Assembly (NCBI RefSeq): GCF_000006405.1
Contig: NW_003206626.1
Coordinates: forward strand, 196,520-228,819
Origin: Perkinsus marinus ATCC 50983
Lineage: Eukaryota; Perkinsozoa; Perkinsida; Perkinsidae
Length of the DNA stretch: 32,300 bases
Reading direction: 5' to 3'
Part shown: piece by piece, positions 21,497 to 30,726 of the stretch
How the letters are laid out: every line of letters begins with the position of its first letter
Position numbering within the stretch: the first letter of the stretch is position 1
Program-made: the position numbers and the translations under genes
Notes under the pieces: generated by a model
What the model was told of the DNA's origin: nothing
Seen by the model: the letters and a program-made list of their open reading frames with translations, nothing else
The model's database searches: none

Positions 21497-22818
21497 TCAA
21501 ATGCTCTGAAAACAACCTAGATTCGCCGGATGGTCTATACGCCGCAAAATACGGCGACATGAGGAATCCTCATTGTGTCCGGTGGGACTATTAAAAGACA
21601 GTGCCAAGTTAGCCCAATACCAGCGCATACGGCTGCTTTCCGGTTTGAGCCCGTTACATACAGTAGTACTGTAACAGTACATACCACCCTCGTGGACCAA
21701 CACTAGCGATAGTTGGCATAGGAAAGCTGGCGACACAAGATTGTGCATGTTAGAGCTGAATGCATCGGGTAGTCTATGCGGTGGGAATAGACACTTCCTA
21801 GCATGCATATACAGGCTATCAGCAGCTTGCTTCATCTCTGTGAATGGTCTCATAATCGCATCGTCTGTCCTCTTGTCGAGACCTTCGAGCGTCTTATCGG
21901 ATCGTAGTTGTTCCCAAACCTGTCACCACCGACTAGGCCTACTCCCAAGGCGTCTTCTTCCTCGTCCAACCTTGTTGACATGATCTCGAAAATGGCGTAT
22001 ACTTTGAAGTTCCGCCGGCTTAACATGACCGTGGACATCATCGAACCTCGCCGGATGAGCACTAACAGCCTCCAGATCGAGCCGTGGTAGCAGTCCTGCA
22101 TCGTCTGGGAGTACGTGGAAGTCGTGGCTTAGACTGAATAGCAACAAATCACACCACCAGGATTGGTGGATGATGAAGACCACCCATAGAGACTCACACG
22201 TTCTCAACCTCTTCAGCTCTCTCTACAGCTTGTCTGAATCGGAGCATGTCTAGGTTGAGATGCCATGGGATGCATCTGGCCAACCGCACAATGCCTTTCA
22301 AATACTCCACTGAGCTCTTTACTTTTTCGGTTCAGGGCTCTGCCACAAATGCTCGGCGTGAGTCCCATCAGCCCGTGTTGCGTCTGCGACTGACTTCGCC
22401 ATATGCCGCATTTCTTTAATCATAGCAGCAGCATTTGTAGCGTGCACCGTATGGGGATCGGGCTCTAACAGGAAGCCTGCTCTATCCCAGTTGTAGACCG
22501 GAGGACATTTCCAAGCATCCGATCTTAGCTCTCGAGGTCGCCCTTACTGTGAGCTTGCCATGGTCCATGATGTGTGTTCAGGTCTTCGCCATCCTTAGCA
22601 TAGAAGGGCCAAGGGCCTCCGAACCCTATCTGGACGGTAGCCATGCTAGCTGGGCCCTCCGATGAGATGACCGGTGTGTAGGGTTTCAAACCCACTTGTC
22701 CACGAGAGTCTATCTCTGTTGAGCTATGAACACTCTTCAACACATGATTGAGGAACGCCATAGATCTATTCAAGCCACGAAATGGTATGCTGCACACGAT
22801 GAGCGGTACATCAGTCAT
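21497..22818 (-). CDS. Possible Rogdi/Rav2-like protein, with a frame break near its middle
   Basis: The 3' part joins well: EYLKGIVRLARCIPW, MLRFRQAVERAEEVENV, an intron from 22195 (GTGAGT) to about 22127, then DFHVLPDDAGLLPRLDLEAV, QSIRHFRDHVNK, another intron, and VWEQLRSDKTLEGLDKRTDD and HRLPDAFSSNMHNLVSPAF. The spacing of the helix, the 'RDHVNK' block and the Leu-Pro block recalls Rogdi, a V-ATPase assembly (RAVE) subunit; this is a weak memory-based match. The 5' part (22818 to about 22323: IGFGGPWPFYAKDGEDL, HTVHATNAAAMIKEMRHMAK, HLWQSPEPKK) is in another frame and ends at TAA 22322-22320 beside an A5 run. These are either two close genes or one gene with a -1 indel. Introns in the 5' part are also uncertain. 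Confidence 0.4.
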
Positions 22819-22971
22819 CAGCGTCGAGATTCCGGTTTCCTATCAAATAGTGTATGCGCTCCCCGAACTGTCGATAACTCGAGACCATGACATACACAAC
22901 AACGGCATGAGCGGCGTATTCATGATTTCAGAATACCGTACGATAGAAACTACAGGCAACTTATAAAAGGA

Positions 22972-25943
22972 CTAAACTCGATCTCCTTGGCCATCATTCA
23001 CTTCGGCATCCTCTATCTTCTCAATCGAGGGCTCGTCATCAGGAGCTGCAATAGGGAGTCCATCATGGGGACCAATCACCTTATCGGCGAAGAACCTGTG
23101 TTGCCTTGCTGCATATCTGATAGAAAAACCATATAAACTCTTCTCCTTCACTATAATGTTACACTAAAGGGGACTGACAACTACTGCTTTGACCTTGGCA
23201 TAGACAGGCGTTCACCACCCGTTCGGCACGCTTTCTCAGACCCCATGGGACGAGGTAGTCGATGATGCCAATAAAGTACTTGTATCTATCAACACCGCAA
23301 GACCAATACATGCCTTCCCAAACACCAGTATACAGTGTTAGAACTTATGTTCGCTTCCCTCAGCTGAGCTTAGGAGTTTTTTCGTTAATTATATGAGTTA
23401 ACATACGAATTCGAGTAGAATTGTATGGAAACCAACGAAATTTTCTCACAATTTGCCACTAACACATGTGGTCGGCCATGTGCGCCATTGCCTAGACGGT
23501 ACATTCAAGCGAGATGGTGACTATTGATCGGCGTCCCCCAGGAAGTTACCTCTGGAGCGACGGGAGCGTCGAAGAGATGGGCCCGTGAACGCCTCGCCAT
23601 TCCTAACAGTGATTGCGATGGAGGCAAAGCAGGTAACAACCTACCCATCCGTTGCCAACGTGCTGCCTTATAGTCGAGGATATGGTCAAGTTGGATCGCA
23701 GACTTTGCCACGTCGATGATGACAGGGCCTTCACAGAAGAAGACCGACTATTCGATACATTCACCTGATACAGCAACCTCTTTCCAGTTCTCACTACTCA
23801 CTAGAAAACGTCAAGAAAGTATCTCATTAAATCCGATAGCCTCAGATTGAGTGATACGACTAAGTCCCACCAATCGTATCATCGGCAGCAACTTTGTTAA
23901 GGCCGTCCTCCTCAACAGCCTCACACCCTTAGTATGCACACCGGCATCACTGCTCTCCGTATCATGTACACCAACAAGCACTGAGTAGTCCGTCACCTAA
24001 GCCCACCGTTGAACGCATGCTAATGGCTAGCCCTCAGGCTCACCCCATGTCGTGCCAAGAACTCCACATCAGCCTTATGCGTCGATATTAAAATACTGAA
24101 AACATTGTAGTGCTTCGCTCCGCCCTAGTTACGATACAAAATTACTCTTTGCATTTATCGGGGACATGTATCTTATTGCCAGCCTGACTCCAGTTCAGGT
24201 CCTTCTTAACAGTCTCAGTATCCCCAGCTTTGCGGTTTTTCGACGTGCCTGTATGCCACGACATTACTCCACATAGATAACTTCAACCTCTAAGGCTCGC
24301 AACAACAAGAACAGCATTGGGTCCGTCGACAGTAGGGTTTATCAAGCTGAGCTCTCAGGATGATTCAAAAAAGCCCACAAAAAGCAGCCCGCAACAAGTG
24401 TTGATGGCACTAGTATGCTACCGTGTTGGAATATATGTTCGTTTCCCTCGGCTGAGCTCACTAATTATGGAAGTTCACATACGAGTTCTGGTCAAAATGC
24501 AGAGGAACAGGAATGAGCATTCCCTCAGGAAACTTCCTTAGAACTCCTCTAATGCCACCAACACATGCAGTTGAGCATGTATATATTTTATCACATATAT
24601 ATTCAACTACGTCGAGTGTAGCTACGAAAACCTCCCCTGCAGGATTGACCTACTTCCTTTTAGGTCATATTGAGCATGCAGCCCCAAGGACCCGGTGTCG
24701 AATACTGAGGTGGACACCTACGATCAGTCTCGATTAGAGAAGGGTGCCATTGCACTTACGAAGAACCAACGCTTATAGCGATCTCCTATATGCAGCCGAT
24801 AGAGTCCCAGCATACGAGTGAGGAGAGACCTGAATGCCAACAGCGATGGGATGGATGGCAGGATATACTGTTATATCAAATGGCTCCGTTGGAGTAGAAC
24901 TAATCCAAGTCCTGTCACACAGTCGGTCGATGATGGCGATTCAACGTGATATCATTGTCAGTATCCATCACCGACTTCAAAACTAGCCCATATGGTAAAG
25001 GCGAGCCAACGATTAGGATGATCCCTACACTCAATCGTACTGTCTGACGTAATGCTGGTACGATAATGACCAGCGGCTGATACCCTGGAGCCTTGCAAAC
25101 GTCCGAGTCCATCTAGTTCGCTACCCCGAAATGTCTCAATACTGGGATATGTTGCTTGCTCCCAACCCACCTATGGGAGGTCACATGGTGAGCATAGTCC
25201 CTCAGCATCACCAACAAGGCCTCAGCCTCCTCGTCCGATATCGTCTTCAACATGAACCTAAGCTATGCTACAGCTGCAGCTACTACAGAGAGGCTCTTAC
25301 TTCCCATCATGGCTGAAGAAGAAGAATTCTCCGGACTTGCTGTTGGTCGTGAATTCGATGAGGGAAAAGCCTCTTTGGCAGAGACTAGACAGGTACTCCT
25401 CATCCGTGATACAGCATCGACGCCGAATGTACCTCAGAAACTACTGTCAGCGAGACTGCGGCGCCAGCGGAAGACTACTGGAAAATTTCCGGTGCTGCCT
25501 CTTCGAAGACTAACCTGTTGGGTTTACTTATGTGAGGAGGGGATAAGCGGGAGCCACTTGGTGGTAACAAATAGCTACCTGAAAGAAAGACACCCCAAAG
25601 AAAGATACAGAGCAGACGTAACCATTCCCTCGCCTACGTCTAACTGCAGCAGCCACGTTATCGATAGGCATTAGGTCCGACCCTTCCACCGGGTGACTGG
25701 TCTCTATAGACGGCCATTGAGGATTCAATTGCTCCCCTGCCCGTATCTAAGGTTCCTCATGGAGCCCATTAAAGCAGGAGGCCTCTCACCGTAGCCTCAA
25801 TGCCAACCATCATAGCATATGCAAGAGCATAGTTAGCCGAGTCGATACCAACCAACTTAGCACCTTGACACAATCTCGATAGAGACGGATCCCGTGGAGA
25901 GCAACATACCTCTTAGATGCTTAGGTCGACTCTTATGTGTCAT
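22972..25943 (-). CDS. Phosphatidylinositol-phosphate kinase (PIP5K/PIPK family)
   Basis: Makes phosphatidylinositol bisphosphate at membranes. Blocks in order: LVGIDSANYALAYAMMVGIE (near 25830), FEEAAPEIF (near 25505), YIRRRCCITDEEYLSSL (near 25425), SKSGEFFFFSHDGK then FMLKTISDEEAEALL (split by an intron near 25305), SLLTRMLGLYRLHIGDRYK (near 24815), YDLKGST (split; near 24665 and 24250), KKDLNW (near 24210), FLARHG then VTDYSVLVGVHD (split near 24040-23995), and YKYFIGIIDYLVPWG (near 23275). The catalytic MDYSLLVGVHD-like motif and the DLKGS motif are intact; the invariant lysine is in FMLKT. Start at ATG 25943 is provisional; an upstream exon is possible. Stop TAG at 22974-22972. Introns of about 345 nt (after 25180) and 400 nt (24655-24255) are swollen; the latter contains a repeat copy, and another copy lies in the intron near 23400. 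Confidence 0.88.
23336..23464 (+). mobile_element. Solo-LTR/TRIM-like repeat, copy 1
   Basis: Starts TGTTAGAACTTATGTTCGC and ends ACTAACA, followed by the conserved CATG. It lies antisense in a PIP kinase intron and is the most diverged copy. Confidence 0.6.
24113..24122 (-). other. CGGAGCGAAG motif in PIP kinase intron
   Basis: Sense-orientation copy (extended GGCGGAGCGAAGC) in the roughly 70-nt intron joining DKCK to ILISTHKADVEFL, about 18 nt from the acceptor TTTTCAG. Confidence 0.85.
24424..24563 (+). mobile_element. Solo-LTR/TRIM-like repeat, copy 2
   Basis: TGTTGGAATATATGTTCG at the left end, CACCAACA at the right, 140 bp. It sits inside a 400-nt PIP kinase intron in antisense. Confidence 0.7.
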
Positions 25944-26075
25944 GGGTGAATTGCTGATGTTGGCTCGGACCTCCTCACTGGGTAGGTCGGACTCCGACGC
26001 TTGTGTCGATACTGATCCCGAGAGAACTACTCCACTGCCTTTCTATGAATAGTGTGGAAGAATATGCACTACATG

Positions 26076-26183
26076 TGTTGGTGACAACATGAAGATTTTG
26101 AGGAAATTTTCCGGGAAAATTTTATTGGTTTCTGTACACTCCTACCCGAATTCGTATAAGGAAAGCAAACATATATTCCAACA
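26076..26183 (-). mobile_element. Solo-LTR/TRIM-like repeat, copy 3
   Basis: Reverse-orientation copy of 108 bp just upstream of the PIP kinase start. The minus strand begins TGTTGGAATATATGTTTG and ends CACCAACA. Confidence 0.7.
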
Positions 26184-26832
26184 CGGTCGGTCACAACGTC
26201 AACATCCACGTCAAGTGAATAGATAGGAAATAATAAACTTGAAATGTTATTCCCTATAATACAACATCATGCGATATATTATATAGTATAAGACGGAAAT
26301 TACTTCCTCGTTAAGAAGTCTATTTTTCCTCACCAGCTCGAAAATAGAGTATTTCACGCTGACCGAAGGTGAATGCCAGGGCAACATGGTGAGGTAAATG
26401 CGACTTGCCTAAAATATTTGAACCGTTCTGGCGTGTGAATTTATCATTCGCTAGTACATTCGACTAACATTGATTGTCCATCACAGTATCTAAGCGTTGT
26501 TGGAGTTGCTACCTAGTTAACGTGAAAGATCAAATTTCCGAATAAGGGTGCGAAAAATACGCCCATCATTGCAGGAAGTGCCGTAAACGACCGTGAGAAG
26601 GAGGCTTACCATCGTCACTCGCCACAAAATTCCTGCCTCCATCAGCTTCAAATTCCCGCCACAGCGACTCGATCTTGCCTACCATTAGAAAAGACTACAG
26701 TACACACTTCCCCACTGACTCCTTCCCGCTTACTCCAAATTGCTGTTTTCATTGTTGTAACCGAAGGTTTGGTATCGGCGGCATCAATGATACCAGCACT
26801 AGCGCATCCATAGCGGACCTCATGGAGCCTAG
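26184..26832. other. AT-rich gene-poor stretch with doubtful exons
   Basis: Mostly non-coding. A minus reading at 26790-26685 (TKPSVTTMKTAIWSKREG, followed by a possible GTAGGC donor) looks protein-like but has no recognisable neighbours, so no gene is called. Confidence 0.35.
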
Positions 26833-27264
26833 GCGAACGTGCGTCATAAGCGTGGTGCCAGTAAGACGCCTTACATCTCCTCTTTGGTGGCTGCACTAAA
26901 GCCTACCTCTGACGACGACGACACACCATCAAGCGCAAGTACCTTCTCTGAAACAGAGCAGTATGTATCGCTATACACATTAGAGGCTACTACCCATGAG
27001 GTTGCCTATAGATAAGATACTCCCAACAGCATCAGCCTCTCTAGTCTTCCGAAGCCACATTGCGAAGTGGCCGACCTCCAAGGCGTCTCGGAATACATCA
27101 CCACTCCGACCGTGGAGAACACCGTCACCACCTGTGATCAACGCTTACATGCCTTACACGCAGCAGTTTCCCCTCCATTTTATCATTATCTTCATCACAA
27201 GGTCCACGATAAAGTGGTAGAGATTCAATTCGACATTCCAGAATATTCCGAACGAAATTGCTAG
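26833..27264 (+). other. Possible coding segment, unresolved
   Basis: One plus frame is open from 26833 to a TAA at 27013 and reopens in the same frame to TAG 27262-27264. It reads SKTPYISSLVAALKPTSDDD, then TFSETEQYVSLYTLEATTHE, and after the stop EVADLQGVSEYITTPTVEN and FYHYLHHKVHDKVVEIQFD. Composition is protein-like and acidic. No intron that removes the TAA in phase was found. It could be a decayed gene or element ORF, or a gene with an unseen splice. Confidence 0.3.
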
Positions 27265-27303
27265 AGCATATTGGGAATATCCTCCCTCCCTATTCGTATA
27301 TCA

Positions 27304-27657
27304 ATGGCTACTGTGCATCCTAACGTGAACATGGTACATTTGAAAATCAATAAGCCAATAAGGATGTGTCCGACACGAGAACTGGATCCAAACAAGTATC
27401 ATGTTATCGGTACTCGCTGGTAACGAGAACGACGAATGAAGATTTACCGACACCCGTACTGTCTTAGTATGCATTATAACCGTTGGAAATTATCCCACAA
27501 GTTCACTTCTCAAGATGGTTGTCGGACCATACAGCGAGATGCATTTTACTGTGGTTGGTCAGAATTGAAATTTATCCATCAATTGATGGTATTACCATCG
27601 GTTGAGGTTCCAGAGGCACATCTTGCAAACATCAAACGAATATTAAACCAACCTTAG
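27304..27657 (+). CDS. Small two-exon protein, unrecognised
   Basis: ATG 27304 (second in-frame ATG 27331), MATVHPNVNMVHLKINKPIR..., interrupted by an in-frame TAA. This lies in a 48-nt GT-AG intron (27420-27467: GTAACG...GTCTTAG) whose removal keeps the frame and joins HVIGTR to MHYNRWKLSHKF. The rest reads CGWSELKFIHQLMVLPSVEV and ends KRILNQP at TAG 27655-27657. About 101 basic residues, similar in size to organellar ribosomal or respiratory accessory subunits, but I recognise no family. The intron fits the local size class, which is the main support. Confidence 0.5.
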
Positions 27658-27945
27658 AGAAAACTATGGTCACGTAGCACTAAACTGAACTCAAGCGATT
27701 GCATGGAAGATTGAGAAAACAACGGCAATGTACTGCCCGAAGGAATGGCAGCTAGTGTAACACGTATACAGTGTCCACATGTATAATCGAGCACCCCTCG
27801 AGAGCATCGCAGTAGCGCCACCATCAGGTAATGCCACTACAATGTAATCTCAAGTGCCAGCCGGCTCGGCAGACCTCATCACGCTGTGCCTGCCGACGAA
27901 ACCACAGCAAATGTATGGAAGACGCGTAGGTCAACAACCTGCCAG
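27658..27945. other. Gene-free stretch
   Basis: No exon or repeat recognised on either strand before the next LTR-like copy. Confidence 0.4.
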
Positions 27946-28088
27946 TGTTGGAATATATACTCGCCTTCCTCGGCTGAGCAACGGAGTTTCCTCACTAATT
28001 ATTCAACTTGATATATTCGATTAGAAGTGATCAGAAATCAACAAGAATTCCCAAAAATTTACTCAAGTTTTTCATATTGTCACCAACA
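27946..28088 (+). mobile_element. Solo-LTR/TRIM-like repeat, copy 4
   Basis: 143 bp, TGTTGGAATATATACTCG ... CACCAACA, followed by CATGTAGTTGACCATGTG, a tail shared with copies 1 and 2. The true right boundary may therefore lie beyond CAACA. Confidence 0.7.
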
Positions 28089-29507
28089 CATGTAGTTGAC
28101 CATGTGCAGATGCTTCCCCACTGCAGCCTGGATCTGTGATGTAATCCTAGACGATCGAGTCACCAATGATGAACACCGAACTTCTCCATAAGGCACCTCC
28201 GTATCTCACTAATCGTGAGGTGGCAGGTTGGAATTATCAACAGACATATATAACTGATAATGAAAATTGTGAGTAGAAGGAAAGAATATAGTGAATAAAG
28301 AATTACCATATAAATATATATGTATAAAATAGTGACAGTAACTGTATGTATACAACCGCCATAACTTTCCATAGCCAATGAAATAGGAGACCTATCATAC
28401 ACCATTAGAAAGACCTTCACGAGTAATGCATATCCAACCGTTCAATTCACAGACTTCGACAGTTGCTCGGTAAAATTTGATTCCTTGACAAAAGCTTTGA
28501 CGTGGCTCGATATCTTACCTCGGCTCCCTGCAGATTCCCAAAGAGCTGTGGATAAAACAGAATCAGATGGAGCAATTTATACATACACTACAGCTTGTAA
28601 TTACCTCTAATTTACAGGTGATAAAAATTGAGTACGCAATTTCTTAATCGCAGTTCGGCTTGAAAGTATGAGATGAGACTGAGTGTAAGTATACAGGAAG
28701 CCATCGGAAGCCTAGCAGCAGCCGTAGCTGTACATCCCTAACTAGCGCACAGTCGTTGCCTACCATAGCAGCCTTCCAATAAGGCATTGCCCGGTTGTGA
28801 TACTGGTTTACATCAGTGAGGACGCCCACTTGCAGTGACCTACGATAAACAGTCGTGCAATTAACGAACATTGAAAGTTCTATGACGAAGTCGAAAATTC
28901 GAAACTCGTAATTGAATGTTTTATGAGAAATTTGAAGTTTCGAAAGTTCGATTATCTCGAACTTCAACTTCCAATCGACCTTAAGACGAATTCCAACGTT
29001 ATATGGCGAATTTGAAACTCGAATAATATTTTGCCTTTCCGAGTTCGTACTTTAACTTCGCGTATACCGATAAAATTTGCAGTTTGAATTGGATGCCTAA
29101 AAGGTAGAGTTTATATTACAAAGTTGCGCTCACGTGGCTACGCGGTCCAAACCTGTGCGCATTCCGGTCCCAACACGTGCAAGCCCGTAGGGGGTTTGTT
29201 TTATAGTGGAAACGCGGGCCTTCGGCCCACTTTTAGCTCTAATGCCTTCTGCAACCCTATCAAGTATAACCTTAAATTGTGACTGAGTGACGGCGATTCA
29301 ATGCCCAGTGGCGCCATTGCGTAAAAATACATGCAATTTGCATAAATTGCGCAGCTTGAGATTTGAAGCTTGCTGAACTAACATTCTCAACTAAATGTCC
29401 GTGGAGGCAGTTAGATTCCCCCAGATACCTGCCTCACCAGAACACCAGTATAGCTGCTGTAGCTGCCGACTGCTGGTGCTCGTCCTCAGGCGCTCTACTA
29501 CTCATAC
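28089..29507. other. AT-rich region with doubtful minus-strand exons
   Basis: Minus readings near 28530-28400 (YRATVEVCELNGWICITREG) and 28855-28765 (VGVLTDVNQYHNRAMPYWKA) look protein-like and have nearby GT/AG sites, but no family or continuous model emerged. 28860-29060 is dense in TTCGAA-type self-complementary words. A small hairpin GGGCC-TTC-GGCCC lies at 29216-29228. Confidence 0.35.
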
Positions 29508-29566
29508 CCGCTTGCATCCGTTATTGTGATTCAAACAGTTTGAATCACAATAACGGATGCGAGCGG
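29508..29566. repeat. 29-bp near-perfect palindrome with 1-nt spacer
   Basis: 29508-29536 and 29538-29566 are inverted copies; the inner 23 bp are perfect and the outer 6 contain a single T/G mismatch. Spacer A at 29537. It contains TTTGAATC next to its centre. Confidence 0.95.
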
Positions 29567-29585
29567 AAGTTTGAATCAAACTTCC
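29565..29585. repeat. Second hairpin followed by a T-rich run
   Basis: GGAAGTTTGA (29565-29574), A, TCAAACTTCC (29576-29585), then TTCTTTTTTCTT. It shares TTTGAATC with the large palindrome and overlaps its last two bases. Confidence 0.92.
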
Positions 29586-30220
29586 TTCTTTTTTCTTACT
29601 TTCCCCAGGTAGTCGGAGACTTGTTGACTTTCAAGCCCGGTCCTCAACCAGGTTAGTGTCATCCCATTTCATCACCGTTTATGGGTCAAGCGGCTTGGGT
29701 CAAGCCTTCCGTATATGCCTCTCATCAACTTGAGCAGATCAAGGGTCATTTGGTCTAAATCTGCGAGCTCATGTAGCCCTTGATGCAGCCGCTCCTACTT
29801 GTTCCCACTTGCAGGTAGCAGCTGACAGCGGCCTGGTGTACATCGTTATGATCAATATAATGAGTCATTATTAATGACCCGATGCCTTCCGCCGGTGTGA
29901 CTTGTGTATCACTTGTCCTCAGTTTCCGTTTAAGCAGAGTAGATGGGTTTGAGACGGGTCCAAAGAGTGGGTGGGGGAAATGACGCTTCCAGGGTTGTGG
30001 CATTTACCTGCCTACCTACCTGTGAGGCGAGGGCTCGATCAAATTCAATATGGGTATACAGTCAGGGGTGTAGGATTAGGTGAATATCTTTGTATCCGCC
30101 GTTCTGCTATCAAAGCTTGTTGCAAGTCTACGACATTTCATAGTCCAAGCTTGAATGCTTCTTGTTTCTGAAGCCATTTCCGTAGCTGCGTGTAGCTTAC
30201 GTATACCAACTCTCGTGTAA
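29586..30220. other. Non-coding stretch
   Basis: No recognisable coding block. It lies between the palindrome and the helicase fragment and could be part of the same inserted element. Confidence 0.35.
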
Positions 30221-30520
30221 CGTGACTCGTGTTCGACACTGAGAGCAATCCTATTCTTAGACGAACTTGTTGCTCTGCATGATACCGTCTTTGATTCTCC
30301 CTCTGAGGCATTCAGAGAACTTCGAAGCCCTCATAGCATGTCCAATGTTAGTGGTGGTCGGCGCTGGCCCTTCGGTGGCATGCCTGTTGTTGTCAGTGGT
30401 GACCCTTGCCAGCTCGGCAGGGTCGCCTTCTGTACCTCTGAAGCGCACCCCGAAGACACCTACCCCGTGGAGCCCTGCTGGCGTAGCGAAACTTGGTTGG
30501 CTGTTGTCTGTGCCTATTGA
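30221..30520 (+). pseudogene. Pif1-like helicase fragment (Helitron or similar element)
   Basis: An open plus frame from 30221 to TGA 30518-30520 encodes the Walker B region (AILFLDELVALHD) and, after a spacer, RWPFGGMPVVVSGDPCQLG. This matches the Pif1/RepHel segment 'DE...FGG..V...GD..QL.PV'. The Walker A block upstream and the motifs IV-VI downstream are missing, so this is a remnant. Pif1-like ORFs of this type usually derive from Helitrons or from host-gene decay; no HUH Rep domain is visible here. Confidence 0.65.
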
Positions 30521-30726
30521 TCTCTTGAGATCTTGAAGTCTTGCTGTTCTTAGTAGTAGAATAGCTATTTTGTTCGTTGGCTGTGGCACAAAGTTATTTC
30601 CTTATTTCGGTGTACTTGATACGAGACCTATCCTATCTTGCACCTACCCTATCTTGGCTATACTTGTGTTATCTCAATACCCCTGGTTGGAATAGATCAA
30701 CAATCATCCGAGAACTATAACTGGTG
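30521..30726 (+). other. Leader of the retroelement, possible 5' LTR end
   Basis: Immediately precedes the gag start. It contains short direct repeats of CCTATCTTG/CCTATCCTATCTTG near 30628-30655. I could not identify a primer-binding site or the LTR boundary. Confidence 0.35.

Noticed and set aside
29363..29656. 97-codon ORF across the palindrome
   Set aside because: It reads through both hairpins and the T run, with no family or splice support.
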